DNA from: Auanema rhodensis
Taxonomy: Eukaryota > Nematoda > Chromadorea > Rhabditida > Rhabditidae
Length of the DNA: 64,000 nt
NCBI GenBank assembly: GCA_964057225.1
Contig: OZ059899.1
Location: 21,336,501 to 21,400,500 of the forward strand
Direction of reading: 5' to 3'
The notes beneath the pieces are model-generated. The model had not been told where the DNA came from. It made no database searches and was given only the letters and a program-made list of their open reading frames with translations. Both the position numbers and the translations under genes were made by a program. This document shows positions 1 to 9,250 of this stretch, one piece after another (position 1 is the first letter of the stretch; every line of letters begins with the position of its first letter).

Positions 1-1681
1 TTCAAGGCAAAGACGATGGACAATGTTATTCAACGAAAAAATTAATTCTTCAGGGTGAAAATCGAGGATATAAAAGTGAACTTATATCAGTTGATATCTC
101 GGTGCATTTTTAAGCTAGCGCAAATCTGATAACACAGATCGACGCAGCTTAAGAATCCGCATCGAATGCACTATACTCATTGAGAAACGCTTGATACAAA
201 AATTAGTTATGATCGTTTGAAAAATGATGCATTAGTGTATGTTGAGTTTCCATGTACACTCAACATTGCTTCCAAAAACATTTTGACAAAAATTTTTTCA
301 AAAAATTTCAAAATAATTTAGCAAAAAGTAGATGTTTTTAGATTCCTTTTTTCAAGGCAAAGACGATGGACAATGTTATTCAACGAAAACATTAATTCTT
401 CAGGGTGAAAATCGAGGATATAAGTGTGAACTTATATCAGTTGATATCTCGGTGCATTTTTAAGCTAACGCAAATCTAATAATACAGATCGACGCAGCTT
501 AAAAATCCGCATCGAATGCACTATACTACATTGAGAAACGCTTCATACAAAAATTAGTTATGATCGTTTGAAAAATGATGCCTTAGTGTATGTTGAGTTT
601 CCATGTACACTCAACATTGCTTCCAAAAACATTTTGACAAAAATTTTTTTCGAAAAAATTCAAAATAATTTAGCAAAAAGTAGATGTTTTTAGATTCCTT
701 TTTTCAAGGCAAAGACGATGGACAATGTTATTCAACGAAAAAATTAATTCTTCAGGGTGAAAATCGAGGATATAAGTGTGAACTTATATCAGTTGATATC
801 TCGGTGCATTTTTAAGCTAGCGCAAATCTGATGACACAGATCGACGCAGCTTAAAAATCCGCATCGAATGCACTATACTCATTGAGAAACGCTTGATACA
901 AAAATTAGTTATGATCGTTTGAAAAATGATGCATTAGTGTATGTTGAGTTTCCATGTACACTCAACATTGCTTCCAAAAACATTTTGACAAAAATTTTTT
1001 CAAAAAATTTCAAAATAATTTAGCAAAAAGTAGATGTTTTTAGATTCCTTTTTTCAAGGCAAAGACGATGGACAATGTAATTCAACGAAAAAATTAATTC
1101 TTCAGGGTGAAAATCGAGGATATAAGTGTGAACTTATATCAGTTGATATCTCGGTGCATTTTTAAGCTAGCGCAAATCTAATAATACAGATCGACGCAGC
1201 TTAAAAATCCGCATCGAATGCACTATACTACATTGAGAAACGCTTAATACAAAAATTAGTTATGATCGTTTGAAAAATGATGCATTAGTGTATGTTGAGT
1301 TTCCATGTACACTCAACATTGCTTCCAAAAACATTTTGACAAAAATTTTTTCAAAAAATTTCAAGATAATTTAGCGAAAAGTAGATGTTTTTAGATTCCT
1401 TTTTTCAAGGCAAAGACGATGGACAATGTTATTCAACGAAAAAATTAATTCTTCAGGGTGAAAATCGAGGATATAAGTGTGAACTTATATCAGTTGATAT
1501 CTCGGTGCATTTTTAAGCTAGCGCAAATCTAATAATACAGATCGACGCAGCTTAAAAATCCGCATCGAATGCACTATACTCATTGAGAAACGCTTGATAC
1601 AAAAATTAGTTATGATCGTTTGAAAAATGATGCATTAGTGTATGTTGAGTTTCCATGTACACTCAATATTGCTTCCAAAAA
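1..1681 (+). repeat. Satellite A array, left segment
   Basis: Tandem A monomers begin at 1, 351, 703, 1053 and 1404; the last stops after 278 bases at the first B block. Spacings are 350, 352, 350 and 351. Length changes come from single-base indels such as actcatt versus actacatt. Monomers here carry the ataagtgtg form and, in several copies, ctaataatacag with actcatt. Those marks also characterise the A monomer directly left of every B block. The first monomer has a private ataaaagtg variant near 69-77. The window opens inside the array, so it continues to the left. Stop codons close all reading frames quickly and no gene is present. Confidence 0.97.
769..790. other. Perfect 9-bp hairpin, 4-base loop (ataag-type monomers)
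   Basis: Arms gatataagt and acttatatc are exact reverse complements separated by gtga. The dyad is perfect only in monomers with the ataagtgtg variant. The commoner atatgtgtg variant places one mismatch in the stem, at the seventh base. The monomer at position 1 has a further altered form. Confidence 0.85.
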
Positions 1682-1857
1682 GAAGCGAGTTACATACCAA
1701 GTGCACATCACGTGTACATTTAATTAGCATAAATTAAAGTTCACGTAAATTTCAAAGTCATGGTTACCATGAACCAATATCAATAAAAATTTGTTTTTAG
1801 ACTAATATGGACATGGGGAATCTAATTTTGATAACCGCATCTCTTTATCTTTCACGT
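1682..1857 (+). repeat. Representative satellite B monomer (176 bp)
   Basis: This is the first B monomer of the window. Within it are GTGCAC (1701-1706), CACGTG (1709-1714), an odd palindrome catggt-t-accatg (1759-1771), and half of the boundary palindrome ttcacgtgaa, which spans the join to the next monomer (1851-1860). GC content is about 32%. B never occurs alone: it is always a block of at least two monomers flanked on both sides by A. I do not recognise a named family with certainty. Confidence 0.95.
1759..1771. other. catggt-t-accatg palindrome in the B monomer
   Basis: Six-base arms around a single t. It is intact in most B monomers but broken in the derived catagttacc (u2) and accaagcacc (u4) forms of blocks 2, 4 and 5. 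Confidence 0.85.
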
Positions 1858-1860
1858 GAA
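1851..1860. other. ttcacgtgaa palindrome at each B-B monomer boundary
   Basis: A perfect 10-bp palindrome with CACGTG at its centre spans every B-B boundary. Together with the CACGTG at 1709-1714 it gives two E-box-like sites per 176-bp monomer. The core is the known binding word of bHLH proteins, but binding here is untested. Confidence 0.85.
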
Positions 1861-3042
1861 GCGAGTTACATACCAAGTGCACATCACGTGTACATTTAAT
1901 TAGCATAAATTAAAGTTCACGTAAATTTCAAAGTCATGGTTACCATGCACCAATATCAATAAAAATTTGTTTTTAGACTAATATGGACATGGCGAATCTA
2001 ATTTTGAAAACCGCATCTTTTTATTTTTCACGTGAAGCGAGTTACATACCAAGTGCACATCACGTGTACATTTAATTAGCATAAATTAAAGTTCACGTAA
2101 ATTTCAAAGTCATGGTTACCATGAACCAATATCAATAAAAATTTGTTTTCAGACTAATATGGACATGGGGAATCTAATTTTGAAAACCGCATCTCTTTAT
2201 CTTTCACGTGAAGCGAGTTACATACCAAGTGCACTTCACGTGTACATTTAATTAGCATAAATTAAAGTTCACGTAAATTTCAAAGTCATGGTTACCATGC
2301 ACCAATATCAATAAAAATTTGTTTTTAGACTAATATGGACATGGGGAATCTAATTTTGAAAACCGCATCTCTTTATCTTTCACGTGAAGCGAGTTACATA
2401 CCAAGTGCACTTCACGTGTACATTTAATTAGCATAAATTAAAGTTCACGTAAATTTCAAAGTCATGGTTACCATGCACCAATATCAATAAAAATTTGTTT
2501 TTAGACTAATATGGACATGGGGAATCTAATTTCGAAAACCGCATCTCTTTATCTTTCACGTGAAGCGAGTTACATACCAAGTGCACATCACGTGTACATT
2601 TAATTAGCATAAATTAAAGTTCACGTAAATTTCAAAGTCATGGTTACCATGCACCAATATCAATAAAAATTTGTTTTTAGACTGAGTTTTAAGCTAGCGC
2701 AAATCTGATAACACAGATCGACGCAGCTTAAAAATCCCCATCGAATGCACTATACTACATTGAGAAACGCTTAATTCAAAAAATTAGTTATGATCGTTTG
2801 AAAAATGATGCCTTAGTGTATGTTGAGTTTCCATGTACACTCAACATTGCTTCCAAAAACATTTTGACAAAAATGTTTTCGAAAAATTTCAAAATAATTT
2901 AGCAAAAAGTAGATGTTTTTAGATTCCTTTTTTCAAGGCAAAGACGATGGACAATGTTATTCAACGAAAAAATTAATTCTTCAGGGTGAAAATCGAGGAT
3001 ATATGTGTGAACTTATATCAGTTGATATCTCGGTGCATTTTT

Positions 3043-3081
3043 AAGCTAGCGCAAATCTGATAACACAGATCGACGCAGCTT
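3043..3081. other. 39-bp imperfect dyad in the A monomer
   Basis: Outer arms aagct/agctt and inner arms atctg/cagat flank the loop ataaca, with a nearly matching gcg/cgc between them. It is present in essentially every A monomer. The ctaataatacag and ctataaatacag variants shorten the inner arm by one pair. It could extrude as a cruciform or form an RNA hairpin if transcribed; this is inference only. Confidence 0.75.
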
Positions 3082-3170
3082 AAAAATCCGCATCGAATGC
3101 ACTATACTACATTGAGAAACGCTTAATACAAAAATTAGTTATGATCGTTTGAAAAATGATGCATTAGTGT

Positions 3171-3198
3171 ATGTTGAGTTCCCATGTACACTCAACAT
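3171..3198. other. Perfect 9-bp hairpin, 10-base loop, in the A monomer
   Basis: atgttgagt and actcaacat are exact reverse complements around a ten-base loop. It is kept in most A monomers. Two families break it: the cactaac monomers lose one base of the right arm, and the gttaag/caatcaac monomers have one change in each arm that do not compensate each other. Confidence 0.88.
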
Positions 3199-4335
3199 TG
3201 CTTCCAAAAACATTTTGACAAAAATGTTTTCGAAAAATTTCAAAATAATTTAGCAAAAAGTAGATGTTTTTAGATTCCTTTTTTCAAGGCAAAGACGATG
3301 GACAATGTTATTCAACGAAAAAATTAATTCTTCAGGGTGAAAATCGAGGATATATGTGTGAACTTATATCAGTTGATATCTCGGTGCATTTTTAAGCTAG
3401 CGCAAATCTGATAACACAGATCGACGCAGCTTAAAAATCCGCATCGAATGCACTATACTACATTGAGAAACGCTTAATACAAAAATTAGTTATGATCGTT
3501 TGAAAAATGATGCATTAGTGTATGTTGAGTTCCCATGTACACTCAACATTGCTTTCAAAAACATTTTGACAAAAATTTTTTCGAAAAATTTCAAAATAAT
3601 TTAGCAAAAAGTAGATGTTTTTAGATTCCTTTTTTCAAGGCAAAGACGATGGACAATGTTATTCAACGAAAAAATTAATTCTTCAGGGTGAAAATCGAGG
3701 ATATATGTGTGAACTTATATCAGTTGATATCTCGGTGCATTTTTAAGCTAGCGCAAATCTATAAATACAGATCGACGCAGCTTAAAAATCCGCATCGAAT
3801 GCACTATACTACATTGAGAAACGCTTAATACAAAAATTAGTTATGATCGTTTGAAAAATGATGCCTTAGTGTATGTTGAGTTTCCATGTACACTCAACAT
3901 TGCTTCCAAAAACATTTTGACAAAAATTTTTTCGAAAAATTTCAAAATAATTTAGCAAAAAGTAGATGTTTTTAGATTCCTTTTTTCAAGGCAAAGACGA
4001 TGGACAATGTTATTCAACGAAAAAATTAATTCTTCAGGGTGAAAATCGAGGATATATGTGTGAACTTATATCAGTTGATATCTCGGTGCATTTTTAAGCT
4101 AGCGCAAATCTGATAACACAGATCGACGCAGCTTAAAAATCCGCATCGAATGCACTATACTACATTGAGAAACGCTTAATACAAAAATTAGTTATGATCG
4201 TTTGAAAAATGATGCCTTAGTGTATGTTGAGTTTCCATGTACACTCAACATTGCTTCCAAAAACATTTTGACAAAAATTTTTTCGAAAAATTTCAAAATA
4301 ATTTAGCAAAAAGTAGATGTTTTTAGATTCCTTTT

Positions 4336-7300
4336 TTCAAGGCAAAGACGATGGACAATGTTATTCAACGAAAAAATTAATTCTTCAGGGTGAAAATCGA
4401 GGATATATGTGTGAACTTATATCAGTTGATATCTCGGTGCATTTTTAAGCTAGCGCAAATCTGATAACACAGATCGACGCAGCTTAAAAATCCGCATCGA
4501 ATGCACTATACTACATTGAGAAACGCTTAATACAAAAATTAGTTATGATCGTTTGAAAAATGATGCCTTAGTGTATGTTGAGTTTCCATGTACACTCAAC
4601 ATTGCTTCCAAAAACATTTTGACAAAAATTTTTTCGAAAAATTTCAAAATAATTTAGCAAAAAGTAGATGTTTTAAGATTTCTTTTTTCAAGGCAAAGAC
4701 GATGGACAATGTTATTCAACAAAAAAATTAATTCTTCAGGGTGAAAATCGAGGATATAAGTGTGAACTTATATCAGTTGATATCTCGGTGCATTTTAAAG
4801 CTAGCGCAAATCTGATAACACAGATCGACGCAGCTTAAAAATTGGCATCGAATGCACTATACTACATTGAGAAACGCTTAATACAAAAATTAGTTATGAT
4901 CGTTTGAAAAATGATGCCTTAGTGTATGTTGAGTTTCCATGTACACTCAACATTGCTTCCAAAAACATTTTGACAAAAATTTTTTCGAAAAATTTCAAAA
5001 TAATTTAGCAAAAAGTAGGTGTTTTTAGATTCATTTTTTCAAGGCAAAGACGATGGACAATGTTATTCAACGAAAAAATTAATTCTTCAGGGTGAAAATC
5101 GAGGCTATAAGTGTGAACTTATATCAGTTGATATCTCGGTGCATTTTTAAGCTAGCGCAAATCTGATAACACAGATCGACGCAGCTTAAAAATCCGCATC
5201 GAATGCACTATACTACATTGAGAAACGCTTAATACAAAAATTAGTTATGATCGTTTGAAAAATGATGCATTAGTGTATGTTGAGTTTCCATGTACACTCA
5301 ACATTGCTTCCAAAAACATTTTGACAAAAATTTTTTCAAAAAATTTCAAAATAATTTAGCAAAAAGTAGATGTTTTTAGATTCCTTTTTTCAAGGCGAAG
5401 ACGATGGACAATGTTATTCAACGAAAAAATTAATTCTTCAGGGTGAAAATCGAGGATATAAGTGTGAACTTATATCAGTTGATATCTCGGTGCATTTTTA
5501 AGCTAGCGCAAATCTGATAACACAGATCGACGCAGCTTAAAAATCTCCATCGAATGCACTATACTACATTGAGAAACGCTTAATTCAAAAAATTAGTTAT
5601 GATCGTTTGAAAAATGATGCCTTAGTGTATGTTGAGTTTCCATGTACACTCAACATTGCTTCCAAAAACATTTTGACAAAAATTTTTTCGAAAAATTTCA
5701 AAATAATTTAGCAAAAAGTAGATGTTTTTAGATTCCTTCTTTCAAGGCAAAGACGATGGACAATGTTATTCAACGAAAAAATTAATTCTTCAGGGTGAAA
5801 ATCGAGGATATATGTGTGAACTTATATCAGTTGATATCTCGGTGCATTTTTAAGCTAGCGCAAATCTGATAACACAGATCGACGCAGCTTAAAAATCCGC
5901 ATCGAATGCACTATACTACATTGAGAAACGCTTAATACAAAAATTAGTTATGATCGTTTGAAAAATGATGCATTAGTGTATGTTGAGTTTCCATGTACAC
6001 TCAACATTGCTTCCAAAAACATTTTGACAAAAATTTTTTCGAAAAATTTCAAAATAATTTAGCAAAAAGTAGATGTTTTTAGATTCCTTTTTTCAAGGCA
6101 AAGACGATGGACAATGTTATTCAACGAAAAAATTAATTCTTCAGGGTGAAAATCGAGGATATATGTGTGAACTTATATCAGTTGATATCTCGGTGCATTT
6201 TTAAGCTAGCGCAAATCTATAAATACAGATCGACGCAGCTTAAAAATCCGCATTGAATGCACTATACTACATTGAGAAACGCTTAATACAAAAATTAGTT
6301 ATGATCGTTTGAAAAATGATGCCTTAGTGTATGTTGAGTTTCCATGTACACTCAACATTGCTTCCAAAAACATTTTGACAAAAATTTTTTCGAAAAATTT
6401 CAAAATAATTTAGCAAAAAGTAGATGTTTTTAGATTCCTTTTTTCAAGGCAAAGACGATAGACAATGTTATTCAACGAAAAAATTAATTCTTCAGGGTGA
6501 AAATCGAGGATATATGTGTGAACTTATATCAGTTGATATCTCGGTGCATTTTTAAGCTAGCGCAAATCTGATAACACAGATCGACGCAGCTTAAAAATCC
6601 GCATCGAATGCACTATACTACATTGAGAAACGCTTAATACAAAAATTAGTTATGATCGTTTGAAAAATGATGCATTAGTGTATGTTGAGTTTCCATGTAC
6701 ACTCAACATTGCTTCCAAAAACATTTTGACAAAAATTTTTTCAAAAAATTTCAAAATAATTTAGCAAAAAGTAGATGTTTTTAGATTCCTTTTTTCAAGG
6801 CGAAGACGATGGACAATGTTATTCAACGAAAAAATTAATTCTTCAGGGTGAAAATCGAGGATATATGTGTGAACTTATATCAGTTGATATCTCGGTGCAT
6901 TTTTAAGCTAGCGCAAATCTGATAACACAGATCGACGCAGCTTAAAAATCCGCATCGAATGCACTATACTACATTGAGAAACGCTTAATACAAAAATTAG
7001 TTATGATCGTTTGAAAAATGATGCATTAGTGTATGTTGAGTTTCCATGTACACTCAACATTGCTTCCAAAAACATTTTGACAAAAATTTTTTCAAAAAAT
7101 TTCAAAATAATTTAGCAAAAAGTAGATGTTTTTAGATTCCTTTTTTCAAGGCGAAGACGATGGACAATGTTATTCAACGAAAAAATTAATTCTTCAGGGT
7201 GAAAATCGAGGATATAAGTGTGAACTTATATCAGTTGATATCTCGGTGCATTTTTAAGCTAGCGCAAATCTGATAACACAGATCGACGCAGCTTAAAAAT

Positions 7301-8548
7301 CCGCATCGAATGCACTATACTACATTGAGAAACGCTTAATACAAAAATTAGTTATGATCGTTTGAAAAATGATGCATTAGTGTATGTTGAGTTCCCATGT
7401 ACACTCAACATTGCTTCCAAAAACATTTTGACAAAAATTTTTTCGAAAAATTTCAAAATAATTTAGCAAAAAGTAGATGTTTTTAGATTCCTTTTTTCAA
7501 GGCAAAGACGATGGACAATGTTATTCAACGAAAAAATTAATTCTTCAGGGTGAAAATCGAGGATATATGTGTGAACTTATATCAGTTGATATCTCGGTGC
7601 ATTTTTAAGCTAGCGCAAATCTATAAATACAGATCGACGCAGCTTAAAAATCCGCATCGAATGCACTATACTACATTGAGAAACGCTTAATACAAAAATT
7701 AGTTATGATCGTTTGAAAAATGATGCCTTAGTGTATGTTGAGTTTCCATGTACACTCAACATTGCTTCCAAAAACATTTTGACAAAAATTTTTTCGAAAA
7801 ATTTCAAAATAATTTAGCAAAAAGTAGATGTTTTTAGATTCCTTTTTTCAAGGCAAAGACGATGGACAATGTTATTCAACGAAAAAATTAATTCTTCAGG
7901 GTGAAAATCGAGGATATATGTGTGAACTTATATCAGTTGATATCTCGGTGCATTTTTAAGCTAGCGCAAATCTGATAACACAGATCGACGCAGCTTAAAA
8001 ATCCGCATCGAATGCACTATACTACATTGAGAAACGCTTAATACAAAAATTAGTTATGATCGTTTGAAAAATGATGCCTTAGTGTATGTTGAGTTTCCAT
8101 GTACACTCAACATTGCTTCCAAAAACATTTTGACAAAAATTTTTTCGAAAAATTTCAAAATAATTTAGCAAAAAGTAGATGTTTTAAGATTTCTTTTTTC
8201 AAGGCAAAGACGATGGACAATGTTATTCAACAAAAAAATTAATTCTTCAGGGTGAAAATCGAGGATATAAGTGTGAACTTATATCAGTTGATATCTCGGT
8301 GCATTTTAAAGCTAGCGCAAATCTGATAACACAGATCGACGCAGCTTAAAAATTGGCATCGAATGCACTATACTACATTGAGAAACGCTTAATACAAAAA
8401 TTAGTTATGATCGTTTGAAAAATGATGCCTTAGTGTATGTTGAGTTTCCATGTACACTCAACATTGCTTCCAAAAACATTTTGACAAAAATTTTTTCGAA
8501 AAATTTCAAAATAATTTAGCAAAAAGTAGGTGTTTTTAGATTCATTTT
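4336..8548 (+). repeat. Higher-order repeat, ten A monomers (3511-bp spacing)
   Basis: Rare variants recur at a constant distance. ttttaagatttc is at 4671 and 8182, the following monomer starts at 4687 and 8198, and gaggctata is at 5101 and 8612; each pair is 3511 bp apart, ten monomers. The monomer at 4687 and its partner at 8198 share a set of private changes: caacaaaaa, ttttaaagc, attggcatc, gtaggtg and attcatt. This is direct evidence of a multi-monomer duplication. Spacing of flanking markers is less regular: ctataaatacag is 3862 bp apart, eleven monomers. Later exchanges have therefore altered the unit. Confidence 0.85.
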
Positions 8549-9250
8549 TTCAAGGCAAAGACGATGGACAATGTTATTCAACGAAAAAATTAATTCTTCA
8601 GGGTGAAAATCGAGGCTATAAGTGTGAACTTATATCAGTTGATATCTCGGTGCATTTTTAAGCTAGCGCAAATCTGATAACACAGATCGACGCAGCTTAA
8701 AAATCCGCATCGAATGCACTATACTACATTGAGAAACGCTTAATACAAAAATTAGTTATGATCGTTTGAAAAATGATGCATTAGTGTATGTTGAGTTTCC
8801 ATGTACACTCAACATTGCTTCCAAAAACATTTTGACAAAAATTTTTTCGAAAAATTTCAAAATAATTTAGCAAAAAGTAGGTGTTTTTAGATTCATTTTT
8901 TCAAGGCAAAGACGATGGACAATGTTATTCAACGAAAAAATTAATTCTTCAGGGTGAAAATCGAGGATATATGTGTGAACTTATATCAGTTGATATCTCG
9001 GTGCATTTTTAAGCTAGCGCAAATCTGATAACACAGATCGACGCAGCTTAAAAATTGGCATCGAATGCACTATACTACATTGAGAAACGCTTAATACAAA
9101 AATTAGTTATGATCGTTTGAAAAATGATGCCTTAGTGTATGTTGAGTTTCCATGTACACTCAACATTGCTTCCAAAAACATTTTGACAAAAATTTTTTCG
9201 AAAAATTTCAAAATAATTTAGCAAAAAGTAGGTGTTTTTAGATTCATTTT
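8549..9250 (+). repeat. Two extra A monomers inside the second ten-monomer copy
   Basis: Monomers at 8549 and 8900 have no counterpart in the first copy, where the attggc monomer (4687) is followed directly by one gaggctata monomer (5038). In the second copy the gaggctata type occurs at 8549 and again at 9251, and a second attggc/gtaggtg/attcatt monomer sits at 8900. The extra length is 702 bp, exactly two monomers. The simplest reading is an unequal crossover or local duplication, with monomer 8549 chimeric: it keeps gaggctata but has the gtaggtg...attcatt end of its neighbour. Confidence 0.75.

Larger units (their letters stand above)
1682..2683 (+). repeat. Satellite B block 1 (5 full + 1 partial monomer)
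   Basis: B monomers of exactly 176 bp start at 1682, 1858, 2034, 2210, 2386 and 2562. The sixth is cut after 122 bases at tttttagact. The left junction is ccaaaaa|gaagcgag; the right is tttttagact|gag followed by A sequence ttttaagctagc. The six monomers are individually recognisable. u1 ends with gataaccgc, u2 has ggcgaatc, u3 has gttttcagac, u4 and u5 have cttcacgtg, u5 has aatttcgaaa, and u6 is the truncated copy. This block carries the apparently ancestral forms: catggttacc in u2, ggggaatc in u3 and ccatgcacc in u4. Confidence 0.97.
2932..3282 (+). repeat. Representative satellite A monomer (351 bp)
   Basis: This is one typical full A monomer in the phase starting ttcaaggc. Landmarks by monomer position are: an ACGATGG word near 13; a dyad around 69-90; GATATC at about 93; a 39-bp imperfect dyad at 112-150 containing GCTAGC; CCGCATC at about 157; a perfect 9-bp hairpin at 240-267; and an A/T-tract run at about 275-340. 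Variable sites that sort monomers into types include ggcaaag/ggcgaag, caacg/caaca, ataag/atatg, ccgcatc/ccccatc, taatac/taattca, gcatta/gcctta, ttttttcg/tgttttcg/ttttttcaa and caaaata/caaatta/cagaata. No function is known to me; satellites of this length are commonly heterochromatic. Confidence 0.95.

Noticed and set aside
1682-2683. B blocks as transposon insertions
   Set aside because: No terminal inverted repeats, target-site duplication or coding capacity is visible. All six copies share the same junctions, which fits amplification of one composite and not repeated transposition.
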